Below, in pieces: positions 8,843 through 17,378 of a stretch of 64,000 nt of DNA (position 1 is the stretch's first letter; each line of letters begins with the position of its first letter). The position numbers and the translations under genes are program-made. This stretch comes from PALSA-610 sp038239145. Lineage in GTDB: Bacteria > Actinomycetota > Acidimicrobiia > IMCC26256 > PALSA-610. Below the pieces are notes generated by a model. The model ran no database searches. It saw only the letters and a program-made list of their open reading frames with translations, and had not been told where the DNA came from. Where the stretch lies: the NCBI GenBank assembly GCA_038239145.1, contig JBBSFB010000010.1, positions 1 to 64,000 on the forward strand, read 5' to 3'.

Positions 8843-10147
8843 GTGAGTTCCCCCGAGCCGAGTTCCCTCAAGCCGAGGCGGCGAGTCTTCGACATCGCGC
8901 GCGAGCAGGGCGCGCTCGTCGTGTATCTCGCGAAGTGGATCGTGCTCGGCACGATCGTCGGTGTGCTCGCCGGGCTCGGATCGGCCGCCTTTCTGAAGTC
9001 GCTCGACTGGGCGACCGGCACGCGCGAGTCACACGCCTGGCTTCTCTTCGTGCTGCCGATCGCCGGTTTCCTCGTCGGCCTCGCGTATCACTACGGCGGC
9101 GGGCGATCCTCCGAAGGACACAATCTCATCATCGACGAGATCCACGACCCCAAAGCCTGGATCCCGCGCCGCATGGCTCCGCTCGTGTTCGTCGGAACGA
9201 TCCTGACCCATCTCTCGGGCGGGTCCGCAGGCCGCGAGGGAACCGCGATCCAGATGGCCGGAAGCCTCACCGACGCGACGTTCCGCGTGCCGCCGTTCGC
9301 AACTCGCGTCACGCCGGTGGACCGGCGCGTCCTGCTGATCGCCGCGATCGCGGGCGGCTTCGGATCGGTGTTCGGGGTGCCGCTCGCGGGGGCCGTGTTC
9401 GCACTCGAGGTGCAGGCGATCGGGCGCATGCGCTACGACGCGTTGGTGGCCGCGCTGACGGCGAGCGTCGTCGGTGACGTCGTCGTCCGCCATCTGGGCG
9501 TGCACCACACCCCGACCCCACAACTCGCACGCGTCGACCTCACCTTGCCCCTGATCGTGCGCGTCGTCGCGGTCGGATTGGCCTGCGGGCTCGTCGCACT
9601 GGTGTTCTCCGAGTTGACCCACGGCATCAAGCGGGCGTTCGCCTCGACGGTGCGCTGGACCCCGGCCCGACCGCTCGTCGGCGGGGTGATGGTCATCGGC
9701 CTCACCTACGCCGTAGGGAACCGCGACTATCTCGGGTTGTCGATCCCGCTCATCACGAAGTCACTGGCGGGAGGCGCCGGAGTCGTGCTGTTCGCGTTCG
9801 CGCTCAAGCTCGTCTTCACGTCGGTGACGCTCGGGTCCGGCTTCCAAGGCGGCGAGGTGACGCCACTGTTCGTCATCGGCGCCGCGCTCGGGGCGAGCGC
9901 GGGACGCGTGATCGGTGGTCCTGTCCCACTGATGGCGGCAATTGGATTCGTGGCGGTGTTCGCAGGCGCCGCGAACACGCCGATCGCGTGCACGGTCATG
10001 GCTGTCGAACTGTTCGGGGCGGGCAACATCGCCGTGTTCGCGATCGCGTGCGTCGTCGCCTACGTGACGAGCTCCCATCGCGGCATCTACACGAGCCAAC
10101 GCATCGACACGCCGAAGGGCCCGGCGCTCGGTCCACCCGGTCCGTAG
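8843..10147 (+). CDS. CLC-family transporter, probable fluoride/proton antiporter (CLC-F)
   Basis: A 434-aa polytopic membrane protein of the CLC family. The gating-glutamate motif is GSAGREGTAIQMAGS near residue 130. The third anion-pathway motif appears as GSGFQGGEVTPLF. The usual GSGIP selectivity loop is replaced by EGHNLIIDEIHDP, with no serine at the anion-binding spot, as described for the fluoride-exporting CLC-F clade. The fluoride riboswitch directly upstream strongly supports F-/H+ antiport as the role. Shine-Dalgarno TAGGAGA precedes GTG 8843. What is seen is the motif set and the riboswitch; transport activity is inferred. Confidence 0.88.
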   Translation: MSSPEPSSLKPRRRVFDIAREQGALVVYLAKWIVLGTIVGVLAGLGSAAFLKSLDWATGTRESHAWLLFVLPIAGFLVGLAYHYGGGRSSEGHNLIIDEIHDPKAWIPRRMAPLVFVGTILTHLSGGSAGREGTAIQMAGSLTDATFRVPPFATRVTPVDRRVLLIAAIAGGFGSVFGVPLAGAVFALEVQAIGRMRYDALVAALTASVVGDVVVRHLGVHHTPTPQLARVDLTLPLIVRVVAVGLACGLVALVFSELTHGIKRAFASTVRWTPARPLVGGVMVIGLTYAVGNRDYLGLSIPLITKSLAGGAGVVLFAFALKLVFTSVTLGSGFQGGEVTPLFVIGAALGASAGRVIGGPVPLMAAIGFVAVFAGAANTPIACTVMAVELFGAGNIAVFAIACVVAYVTSSHRGIYTSQRIDTPKGPALGPPGP

Positions 10148-10153
10148 CGCGTC

Positions 10154-10190
10154 ATATAGCTTGTAGTATATATAGCTTTATAGCTATACT
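10154..10190 (+). promoter_or_regulatory. Promoter and likely auto-operator of the ArsR-type regulator
   Basis: An AT-rich island in GC-rich DNA. TATAGCT (10171-10177) and AGCTATA (10182-10188) form a 7-bp inverted repeat with a 4-bp spacer. A third TATAGCT half-site lies 16 bp upstream at 10155-10161. The TATACT at 10185-10190 works as a -10 box and is 6 nt from ATG 10197, so the regulator would sit on its own core promoter. Confidence 0.7.
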
Positions 10191-10196
10191 TGCCGA

Positions 10197-10535
10197 ATGA
10201 CGGCCACCGAGGCGTTCGGAGTATTGGCTGAGCCAAACCGGCGCCGGATCCTCGACCTGCTGTTGGCAGGAGATCAGCCAGTAGGTGCCATCGTCGACGC
10301 GCTGGCCGTCAGCCAGCCCGCGGTCTCCAAGCACCTCAGGGTGCTGCGGGAGGCCGGGCTCGTCGAGTCCCGCACCGACGCGCAGAGACGCATCTACCGC
10401 GTCCGCGCGGAGCCGTTGCAAGAGATCGACGAGTGGCTGCGTCCCTACCGGCAACGGTGGGGAACGAGCCTCGACGGTCTCGAACGCCATCTCGACGAGA
10501 TGCCCGAAGACGACGACGACAAGGAGACGGAATGA
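10197..10535 (+). CDS. ArsR/SmtB-family transcriptional regulator
   Basis: A 112-aa winged-helix repressor. AEPNRRRILDLLL opens the HTH domain and AVSQPAVSKHLRVLREAGLVESR is the recognition helix and wing. No metal-binding cysteine motif (CxC) is present, so it belongs to the metal-independent group that often controls an SRPBCC/AHSA1 gene downstream. Its ATGA overlap with the following small reading frame fits such an operon, but that partner appears decayed. Leaderless start at 10197 with a palindrome over the -10. Confidence 0.88.
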   Translation: MTATEAFGVLAEPNRRRILDLLLAGDQPVGAIVDALAVSQPAVSKHLRVLREAGLVESRTDAQRRIYRVRAEPLQEIDEWLRPYRQRWGTSLDGLERHLDEMPEDDDDKETE

Positions 10536-10800
10536 ACGGCAAGCTGGGCAAGGCCTCGCGCGATGCCGCCGATTGGCACGCGCGCCTCGACCAACTCGAG
10601 TTCCAGCTCGACGGCGCGAGACCGCCGTCGGACTCGCGCCAGCGCTGGCAACAAGTCCATCCTGCCAAGCCCATCAACAAGCGGCACCGGGCCCGCGGCG
10701 GGCCGACGGATCTCGCGAATCTCGAGCTGCTGTGCTAGTTCCACTACCGCCAACGCCACATCGACGACGCACGAACCCGAGCGAGCGCGGCCTCCGGCGG
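10532..10800 (+). pseudogene. Decayed gene with HNH-endonuclease-like remnant
   Basis: The ATG at 10532 overlaps the ArsR stop and opens a 68-codon frame. The frame ends RARGGPTDLANLELLC followed by TAG at 10736-10738. Read past the stop, the frame continues FHYRQRHIDD. GGPTDLxNLxLLCxFHH is the tail of HNH domains of the DUF222/13E12 type common in actinobacteria. The first 30 codons (ASRDAADWHARLDQ) may be what is left of an SRPBCC gene, which usually follows such ArsR genes. It is read as a deletion fusion between two dead genes. Alternatively the short frame could be a real 68-aa peptide. Confidence 0.5.
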
Positions 10801-10865
10801 AAATCCGACGAATCGAAAAGCGTCTTTCACGCGCGCCCCGACCGCACGAAGATCGCGCGCGCATC

Positions 10866-11849
10866 TCAGCTGCCGGGCAGGTGATGAAGTCCGAAAAACG
10901 CGAGCATCAGCGCGGTCGCGTCGATCTGTCGGGTCGTGTAGAGCGGGCTGGCCTTCGGATTCGCGCCCGGCCAAGTGTGACTGCCCTTGATGATCGTATA
11001 GAGCTCCACCGACGTCGCGCCGGTGCACTGTGGCCACGTCCGCAGCACAATCTCGTACGAAAATGTGTGCACCGTCGGCACGGCCCCGCACTTGTCGAGC
11101 CGGGCCCAATCGCCCATGTTCAAGAGGGTCCCCCGCACCTTCCCCGGTATCGACGCACCGATGCCGCCATTGTCGTAGGGGACCAGAGGATCGACGGTCC
11201 CGTGGAACGCGAGGTACGGCACCGGCTGCTCGCACCCCAGTTGGAAATCGACGGCCACGGTGGCGAACGCGGCGATGCGATTCTGGCGCGCGCACGAGTA
11301 GATGATCGTGAACGCGGCGCCCTGGGAGAAGCCGCTCGCGTATACGCGGTGCATGTCGACGCAGACCGACTTGGCAACCGTGGCGACGATGGCGTCGACG
11401 AAGGCCGCGTCGCTTCCCGTCGCGTTGAGCTGCCACGTGTGGTTCGGGCCCTCGGGAGTCACGACGATCACATCGCGTCGTGCGCCTTCGGTCGGCATCT
11501 GCGTCAGCGCGGCGAACTCGCGGGCGTTGCTGGCGTACCCGTGGAACGAGAGCACGAGCGGCGTGGGGCGCGCGGGCCGGTAACCCGTCGGGATCGACAG
11601 CAGGTAGGGATGCGCGACTCCGGCGGTCGTGAGGCTGCGAACGGTCTCTCCGGCCCCGACCGGTGCACCATTCGCCGAGCAACCGGCCGACGGGTCCTGG
11701 GCCGGGATCGTTGTCGTGGTGGTCGACGGGCCTGTCGACGTCGACGTCGATGGGCCGCCCGACACGGATCGCGCCGACGAGCTGCAGCTCGCGAGGAGTG
11801 CCAGCAGAACGAGCGTGCACACGCCGATCGGCGCACGGCGACGGGCCAC
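10866..11849 (-). CDS. Secreted PHB-depolymerase/feruloyl-esterase-like lipoprotein (LpqC type)
   Basis: A 327-aa alpha/beta hydrolase exported as a lipoprotein. The signal sequence is MARRRAPIGVCTLVLLALLASC with lipobox LASC at residues 19-22. A Ser/Thr/Pro linker follows. The nucleophile elbow is GFSQGA, a catalytic Asp is likely in GTVDPLVPYD, and the His is in GSHTWPG near the C-terminus. An oxyanion segment FHGYASN is visible. It likely cleaves esters of short polyhydroxyalkanoates or aromatic acids outside the cell. It is convergent with the HNH remnant, whose end is about 65 bp away. Confidence 0.85.
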   Translation of the reverse strand: MARRRAPIGVCTLVLLALLASCSSSARSVSGGPSTSTSTGPSTTTTTIPAQDPSAGCSANGAPVGAGETVRSLTTAGVAHPYLLSIPTGYRPARPTPLVLSFHGYASNAREFAALTQMPTEGARRDVIVVTPEGPNHTWQLNATGSDAAFVDAIVATVAKSVCVDMHRVYASGFSQGAAFTIIYSCARQNRIAAFATVAVDFQLGCEQPVPYLAFHGTVDPLVPYDNGGIGASIPGKVRGTLLNMGDWARLDKCGAVPTVHTFSYEIVLRTWPQCTGATSVELYTIIKGSHTWPGANPKASPLYTTRQIDATALMLAFFGLHHLPGS

Positions 11850-11871
11850 GCCCGCAGTCTGACAGGGCTCG

Positions 11872-12554
11872 TCAGGTGCTGCGCCAGCCGCGCTCGAAGG
11901 GGAGACGCCAAGCGTCGGGCGCGATCAGCTGGTGGATCGCGTTCGGGCCCCACGAACCCTGCGCGTACGGGCGCACCGGCGGCGGGTTCTCGAGGAGCGG
12001 CTTGGAACGCTCCCAGAGCCGCTCGATGCCCTCCGCGCTCGTGAAGAGCGTGTGGTCGCCGCTCATGGCGTCGTAGATCAACCGTTCGTACGCCCCGAGC
12101 AGGTCGGTGGTGCGACCGGTCTCGTGCAGTGCGAACTGCAGGCTCTGCTTGTCGAGGGTCATGCCCGGTCCGGGGCGCTTGCCGTAGAACGAGAGGGACA
12201 GCCGCGACGCGTCGGCGAGGTCGAACGTGAGATGGTCGGGACCGTGGGCGCCGACACCCGAGCCCGACGGGAACATGCTCTTCGGCGGTTCCCGGAAAGC
12301 GATCGAGATGATGCGAGCACCTTCGGCCATGCGCTTGCCGGTGCGCAGGTAGAACGGCACGCCGGCCCAGCGAGGTCGTCGAGCGACGTGCCGACGATGC
12401 GGCACTCGGGCAACAGCCCGGCCTGGGACAGATGGAAGAGGCCGGGCAGCAGCTCGCGCCGAGCGAGGTCGCCGGTGGCACCGAACAGCACCATGACGTG
12501 CGGCCGGAGCGGCGCGATCAGGTTCGACGGGATGTCGGTCGGTTCAGACCGCAC
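11872..12554 (-). pseudogene. zwf: Glucose-6-phosphate dehydrogenase remnant with large internal deletion
   Basis: From GTG 12554 the first 60 codons are a normal G6PD N-terminus, including the NADP-binding FGATGDLARRELLP. At about 12380 the sequence jumps, out of frame, to the C-terminal third (AGVPFYLRTGKRMAEGARIISIAFREPP, ending at 11872). The substrate-binding core with the catalytic histidine is absent. Roughly 260-280 codons are missing relative to the usual ~500-aa enzyme, and the junction shifts frame. No function is possible. The organism either has another zwf or has lost the oxidative pentose-phosphate entry step. Confidence 0.85.
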
Positions 12555-12691
12555 GGCGAGCCCCCCGTGAGACCGTACGCCGGCACCGTTTCGTTCCGGT
12601 TACGGCCGTACGGCGATCTTCCGGCGGCAGGCCGACAATCGACGCGCCGGGTCTCCCGTCTCTATCGGCCGACCGTCCCCACGCAGCAGCT

Positions 12692-13999
12692 TCAGGGACT
12701 CGACTGGAGGGCGGCCTCGGCGGTCACGTCCTTGCTCTCCGGGGTCGTCCAACCCAGGCTCGCCGACCCACCGCGGGCGGCGGTCACCCTCCGGGCCTTC
12801 GAGAGCCCCCAGGCCCCGGCGCCGAGGGCGGCTACCGCACCCACGCCGATGGCGTACCGGGCGCCGAACTGCTGAGAGATCCAGCCGACGATCGGACCAC
12901 CCACCGGGGTGCTCCCGAGGAACAGCATCGCCTGTAACGCCAGTACGCGGCCGCGCATCCCGGGATCAGATTCGATCTGCACGATCGACGTGGACGCGGT
13001 GAGAAATTCGATGCTCGCGATCCCGAGCAGCGCACCGAGCGGAAACGCGAACCAGTCGTTCGGCGCGAATGCGATCAGCGTCATCGCCACCCCATAGGCC
13101 AAGGAGGCCAGCGCGACAGTGCGGACGCTGATCGTCTTGCGCCGGGCCGTGCGCAGCGCGCCCACCAACGCGCCGACACTGACGACTGCGAAGAGCAACG
13201 TGTACGTCAACGACGACGTGCCGCCGTGCAGGTCACGCGATGCGAACAGCGGAAACACAGTTTGGAAGTTGTACGACAAGGTGCCGACGACACCCATCAT
13301 GACCAACGGCACCCACAGCTCTGGCACGCTCCGCACGTAGTTGAAGCCGTCGCGGATCTGGCGCTTGGCTCGAGCCGTCGGCGCCGACGGGTTCAGCTCA
13401 TCGGTGCTGATCATCCACAAGCCCGCGATCACGGCTGTATACGACAACGCGTCAAGGAGGAAGCACCAGCCGAAGCCGACCGTTGCGATCAGGACACCGG
13501 CGATCACCGGTCCGACCACTCGCGACGACGTCATCAACGCGCTGTTGAGGCTGACCGCGTTGTGCATGTCGTCGTGAGGAACCATCTCCACGACGAAGGC
13601 ACGCCGGGCCGGGTTGTCGAAAGCGATCGTGAACCCGCCCACCGACGCGATCGCGAAGATCTCCCACACCTGCGGGTTGCCGCTGAATGCAACGGCCGCG
13701 AGCGCGAACGACTGCAGCATCGCGATCACCTGCACGATCAGCAGCAGCTTGCGCTTGTCGGAGCGGTCGGCCACAAGACCGGCCCAGGGCCCGAGCAGGA
13801 GCACCGGCCCGAACTGCGCGACCGCGAGCGCGCCGAGGGCAACACCGTTGTGGGTGAGGCGGAAGACGAGCAGTGTCTGGGCGACCAGCGTGAGCCAGTT
13901 GCCGATCTGCGAAATCAGCTGCCCGCTGAAGAACAGCCGGAAGTTGCGGACGTGCAGCGAACGGAACGTCTCGCCCGTCGCTTTGCGGAGTGCGTTCAT
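12692..13999 (-). CDS. MFS transporter (EntS/MFS_3-like exporter)
   Basis: A 435-aa major facilitator with about 12 membrane segments. It begins SLHVRNFRLFFSGQLISQIGNWL, the hallmark opening of the MFS_3 (enterobactin-exporter-like) group. The loop-2 motif appears as GLVADRSDKRKLL. An aspartate/arginine pair in DNPARRAFVVEMVP lies in the middle loop. Probable drug or metabolite efflux. Its ATG (13999) overlaps the MarR stop (ATGA), so MarR and the pump form one transcript, a typical inducible efflux unit. Confidence 0.87.
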   Translation of the reverse strand: MNALRKATGETFRSLHVRNFRLFFSGQLISQIGNWLTLVAQTLLVFRLTHNGVALGALAVAQFGPVLLLGPWAGLVADRSDKRKLLLIVQVIAMLQSFALAAVAFSGNPQVWEIFAIASVGGFTIAFDNPARRAFVVEMVPHDDMHNAVSLNSALMTSSRVVGPVIAGVLIATVGFGWCFLLDALSYTAVIAGLWMISTDELNPSAPTARAKRQIRDGFNYVRSVPELWVPLVMMGVVGTLSYNFQTVFPLFASRDLHGGTSSLTYTLLFAVVSVGALVGALRTARRKTISVRTVALASLAYGVAMTLIAFAPNDWFAFPLGALLGIASIEFLTASTSIVQIESDPGMRGRVLALQAMLFLGSTPVGGPIVGWISQQFGARYAIGVGAVAALGAGAWGLSKARRVTAARGGSASLGWTTPESKDVTAEAALQSSP

Positions 14000-14451
14000 C
14001 TCGGGTCTGCCGTCAGTGCGTCGAGCGCGTCGAGCGCGTCGGCGAGCCGGCGGCGGGATTCGTCGTCGAGACGTTCGAGGCGGGTCGCGAGGGCCACGTT
14101 CTTGCGTTGGCGGATCTGGGCGAGACGGGTCGCGCCGGCGGCCGTGATCGACACCCACGCGACGCGGCGGTCGCGGTCGTCGAGCCGACGCTCGACCAGT
14201 CCCGCGTCTTCGAGCATGGCCACGACTTTGGTCACGCTGGGCGGCGCAACGCGCTCCTGCTCGGCGAGCTTGCCGAGCGTCAGGGGACCGTGGCACTCGA
14301 CGCTCGTGAGCGCGGACAGCTGGCTCGGAGTCAGCCCGGCGTCCGACTCTTGGCGCAGCTGGCGAGCGAGCCGGGTGGCGCTGACCCGCAGCCGCGACGC
14401 GATCGCCACCGCCTCGATGTCCGTGGGGCTCGAGTGGGTGGTGGCGGCCAT
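13996..14451 (-). CDS. MarR-family transcriptional regulator
   Basis: A 151-aa winged-helix regulator. The HTH core is GPLTLGKLAEQERVAPPSVTKVVAMLEDAGLVERR, followed by the wing DDRDRRVAWVSIT. Long N- and C-terminal helices supply the dimer interface. It is coupled to an MFS exporter and should repress it until a ligand binds. The ATG at 14451 is 6 nt from a TAAACT box. A perfect 12-bp palindrome lies in the spacer of this promoter, which supports autoregulation. Confidence 0.9.
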   Translation of the reverse strand: MAATTHSSPTDIEAVAIASRLRVSATRLARQLRQESDAGLTPSQLSALTSVECHGPLTLGKLAEQERVAPPSVTKVVAMLEDAGLVERRLDDRDRRVAWVSITAAGATRLAQIRQRKNVALATRLERLDDESRRRLADALDALDALTADPR

Positions 14452-14457
14452 CCCGAT

Positions 14458-14486
14458 AGTTTACCCGACTAATTAGTCTGGCTAAA
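14458..14486 (-). promoter_or_regulatory. MarR-type operator between -35 and -10 of the marR-MFS operon
   Basis: On the minus strand TTTAGC (-35-like) and TAAACT (-10, 14463-14458) are separated by 17 bp. That spacer contains the perfect palindrome GACTAATTAGTC at 14467-14478. The -10 is 6 nt from the ATG, giving a leaderless mRNA. Repressor binding there would block RNA polymerase directly. Confidence 0.72.
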
Positions 14487-14487
14487 C

Positions 14488-14863
14488 ACCTACGGCGCGA
14501 TGGCGCGCCGACCTCGCTGCCGCTCGATCGGAGGTGGGCCAATACGACTGTGGTCGACGACGAACTGGTCGAGTTCGTGCGGGATCTGACGAACCAACCC
14601 GGAGCCGCCAACGGCGTGCATGCAAGCATCTCGGTCGCCCGGAAACTGCTTGGCCGGCGGCGTCGTCGGTCGAGGAGCAGCCCGTTACGGACAGGCGAGC
14701 GAGCGCAACCTGCGGATCATCGCGGAGTGGAACCCCGTCGGTGCCGGGGTCGGCATGCCGGAGCCTGTCCGGGAACTCGAACGGTCGCAAGCGGACGGAA
14801 CCAGAAGGCACCGACCTCGTCGCGGGTGCGGCGGGGTCGGTGCTTTGTTGCGATCACGAACGG
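14488..14863. other. 375-bp stretch without a convincing gene
   Basis: Between the MarR promoter and tRNA-Leu there are only short mutually overlapping reading frames with no recognisable domain. The frame from GTG 14550 starts plausibly (VVDDELVEFVRDLTNQ) but dissolves into an arginine-rich run and reads into the tRNA gene. It is probably a gene remnant or spacer. Confidence 0.4.
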
Positions 14864-14947
<84 letters not shown>

Positions 14948-15017
14948 GTTGTGAGCGAGTGATCGTACCAAGACTCTGCACGCGTCCTGTCGGGGTCGCG
15001 CCGGTAGCATCGACCGA

Positions 15018-15674
15018 ATGGGATTGCAGCGGTTCGAGCGACGGCTTGAGCGGCTGGTCGAGGGCACCTTCTCCAAGGCTTTCCGCAGCGGCGGGCTCCA
15101 ACCGGTCGAGATCGGCCGCCGCCTCGGCCGCGAGATGGACGCCGGCCGCACGCTCGGAGTACGAGGAACCGTCGCGCCCAATCTCTTCACCGTCTGGCTA
15201 TCGAGCGGCGATCTCGATCGCTTCGCCGGCTTCCACGAAGCGCTGGCCCGCGAGCTCGCCGACGCCGCCCGCGAGCACGGACGCGACGAGGGTTACCAGT
15301 TCGAGGGCCTGATCGAAGTGCAGCTCGTCCTCGACGAGAACGCGAAGCAGGGCGATCTCCGCGTCGACGGAGAGATCGTGGGTGGCGGCCCGGGCACCAC
15401 CAGCACACTGGTCCTGCCCGACGGCGGCCGCATCGCGCTGGGCGACGAGCCCGCAGTGATCGGCCGCATGCCCGAGTGTGCGGTCCCGCTTTCGGATCCG
15501 CAGGTTTCGCGGCGCCACGCCGAGGTTCGCCGGAGCGACTTCGGGTTCAAGGTCGTCGATCTCGGATCGACCAACGGCACCCAGGTCAACGGGGTCGTCG
15601 TCAAGGAACAAGCGCTCAACGACGGAGATGTGATCGTCGTGGGTGCAACGTCGCTCCGCTATCAGGAGTCGTAA
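15018..15674 (+). CDS. fhaA: FhaA: DUF3662 plus FHA domain protein
   Basis: 218 aa. The N-terminal DUF3662 domain (LQRFERRLERLVEGTFSKAF, residues 1-115) is joined by a very short linker to a C-terminal FHA domain. The FHA domain has IGRMPECAVPL, VSRRHAEVR and DLGSTNGTQVNG, the phosphothreonine-binding set. In mycobacteria FhaA binds phosphorylated partners of PknB and tunes peptidoglycan precursor export. The mycobacterial protein has a long disordered linker that is missing here. It heads the fhaA-fhaB-pstP-rodA-pbpA-pknB cluster. TAGCAT at 15005-15010, 7 nt from the ATG, suggests leaderless expression. Confidence 0.93.
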   Translation: MGLQRFERRLERLVEGTFSKAFRSGGLQPVEIGRRLGREMDAGRTLGVRGTVAPNLFTVWLSSGDLDRFAGFHEALARELADAAREHGRDEGYQFEGLIEVQLVLDENAKQGDLRVDGEIVGGGPGTTSTLVLPDGGRIALGDEPAVIGRMPECAVPLSDPQVSRRHAEVRRSDFGFKVVDLGSTNGTQVNGVVVKEQALNDGDVIVVGATSLRYQES

Positions 15675-15681
15675 CGGGCAC

Positions 15682-16152
15682 ATGTCCGATGCGATCCTCA
15701 CGGTCCTGAAATTCTGTCTCCTCGCGTTGCTCTACGTCTTCTTGATGCGCGTCGTGTGGATCGTCGGCCGGGAGCTGCGCGGCAGCGCGTCGATGACGGC
15801 ACCCGCGCCCGTTGCGGCACCGGCTCCGGGACCCGCGCCGAGCCGCTCGGGCCGCCGGCGCGAGTGGCGGTTCGTCGTGGTCACACCCGAGACCGAGCGG
15901 GGCCGCGCGTACCCGGTCGAGGGCGACGCCACCATCGGCCGCGGCGGCGGCTGCGCGGTCTCTCTGTCCTTCGACACCTTCGTCTCCCAGGTCCACGCAC
16001 GCGCGTTCGATCGGGACGGAACCCTCTGGGTTGAAGACGCGGGGTCGACGAACGGCACGCTCGTGAACGGCAAGCGCATCGGCGACCCGGTGAAGCTGCG
16101 TAAGGGCGACATGGTGCAGGTCGGCGAGACGGTACTCGAGGCCCAGCGGTGA
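15682..16152 (+). CDS. fhaB: FhaB/FipA: membrane-anchored FHA protein
   Basis: 156 aa. One N-terminal membrane helix (ILTVLKFCLLALLYVFLMRVVWIVG) is followed by an Ala/Pro linker and a complete FHA domain (IGRGGGCAVSL, VSQVHARAF, EDAGSTNGTLVNG). It recruits threonine-phosphorylated proteins to the division and elongation machinery, by analogy with mycobacterial FipA. The stop overlaps the GTG of pstP. Confidence 0.92.
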   Translation: MSDAILTVLKFCLLALLYVFLMRVVWIVGRELRGSASMTAPAPVAAPAPGPAPSRSGRRREWRFVVVTPETERGRAYPVEGDATIGRGGGCAVSLSFDTFVSQVHARAFDRDGTLWVEDAGSTNGTLVNGKRIGDPVKLRKGDMVQVGETVLEAQR

Positions 16153-17378
16153 AGCTCGCGGCGGCGTCGGCCACGGATCAGGGGTTGGTGCGTTCCAACA
16201 ACGAGGACGCGTTTCTCATCGACGACCAGCGAGCGCTGTTCGCGGTCGCCGACGGGATGGGCGGCCACCGCGGCGGCGAAGTCGCGAGCCACACTGCGAT
16301 CGAGGCGCTGAGGGCCGCGGTCGCGAACGGCACGCCGCTGCACGACGCGATCACTCGCGCCAATGCGGCCGTGCTGACGCGCGCTGCCGGCGACGACGAG
16401 CTCACAGGGATGGGTACGACGATGACCGCGCTCATCGCCGTCGGCGGCCGGCAATTGCTCGTCGGTCACGTCGGCGACTCGCGCGCGTACCTGTTGCACG
16501 AGGGCACGCTCCGGCGCGCCACCGACGACCACAGCCTCGTCGAGGAACTCGTGCGCGAGGGGCGACTCACGCCCGAGCAGGCGGAATCGCATCCGCAGCG
16601 CGCCATCGTCACCCGCGCCCTCGGCGTCGACGAGCACGTCGACGTCGATCTGTACACCCTCGACATCGAACCCGGCGACCGCGTACTGCTCTGCTCCGAC
16701 GGGCTCACGACCATGGTGCGCGAGCGCGACATCGAGCGCCTCGCGCGTACCGAGCCCGATCCGCAACACCTCGCCGAAGCGCTCGTCGCCGCGGCCAACG
16801 CTGCCGGCGGCGACGACAACACGACGGTCGTGGTGGTCGACGTATTGGAGACCGATCCCTCGGCCGCGCCCGACCCGACCGCGCTGTTGGCGACGCAGGC
16901 GCCGCCGGCGGCCCGTTCGGCCGTGGTCGCTCCCCCCGACCCGCCTGAGCGCCCGGCGCCGAAGTCCCCGAGAGCCCCGGGCTCTCGCCGGCGCGCGATT
17001 CGCGCCGTAGTCCTGGTACTCCTCCCGCTCCTGTTGATCGTGGGCGCCGCCACCGCGGCGCTGGGTTGGTACGCGCGGGGCTCCTACTTCGTGGGCACGT
17101 CCGGGAACGACGTCGTGATCTACAAGGGCGTGCCCGGGGGTGTGCTCGGTTGGAACCCCACGATCGAGCGGCGTACCGGTCTCGTCGTCTCCCAACTCGG
17201 CGACATCGACCGCGACCGGGTGCAGTCGAACACGTCGCGCGGCTCGCTCTCGACTGCGACCTCCTACGTCGACCGGCTCGAGTCCGGGGCGACCAGCACC
17301 ACGTCGACCACCGTCGCCAAACCGCAGACGACCACCACGCTGAAGAAGGTCACGCCGACGACGAAGAAGGCACCGTGA
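16149..17378 (+). CDS. pstP: PP2C-type Ser/Thr protein phosphatase PstP
   Basis: 409 aa. The PPM catalytic domain (about residues 1-235) shows RSNNEDAFL, VADGMGGHRGG, GDSRAYLL, DGLT and GGDDNTTVVVV, the metal-binding aspartate motifs. A Pro/Ala linker follows, then one membrane helix (AVVLVLLPLLLIVGAATAALGW) and an extracytoplasmic tail ending in Thr-rich repeats. It reverses phosphorylation by PknB on cell-wall proteins. The GTG start overlaps the fhaB stop and the stop overlaps the rodA ATG, so it is tightly coupled. Confidence 0.94.
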   Translation: MKLAAASATDQGLVRSNNEDAFLIDDQRALFAVADGMGGHRGGEVASHTAIEALRAAVANGTPLHDAITRANAAVLTRAAGDDELTGMGTTMTALIAVGGRQLLVGHVGDSRAYLLHEGTLRRATDDHSLVEELVREGRLTPEQAESHPQRAIVTRALGVDEHVDVDLYTLDIEPGDRVLLCSDGLTTMVRERDIERLARTEPDPQHLAEALVAAANAAGGDDNTTVVVVDVLETDPSAAPDPTALLATQAPPAARSAVVAPPDPPERPAPKSPRAPGSRRRAIRAVVLVLLPLLLIVGAATAALGWYARGSYFVGTSGNDVVIYKGVPGGVLGWNPTIERRTGLVVSQLGDIDRDRVQSNTSRGSLSTATSYVDRLESGATSTTSTTVAKPQTTTTLKKVTPTTKKAP

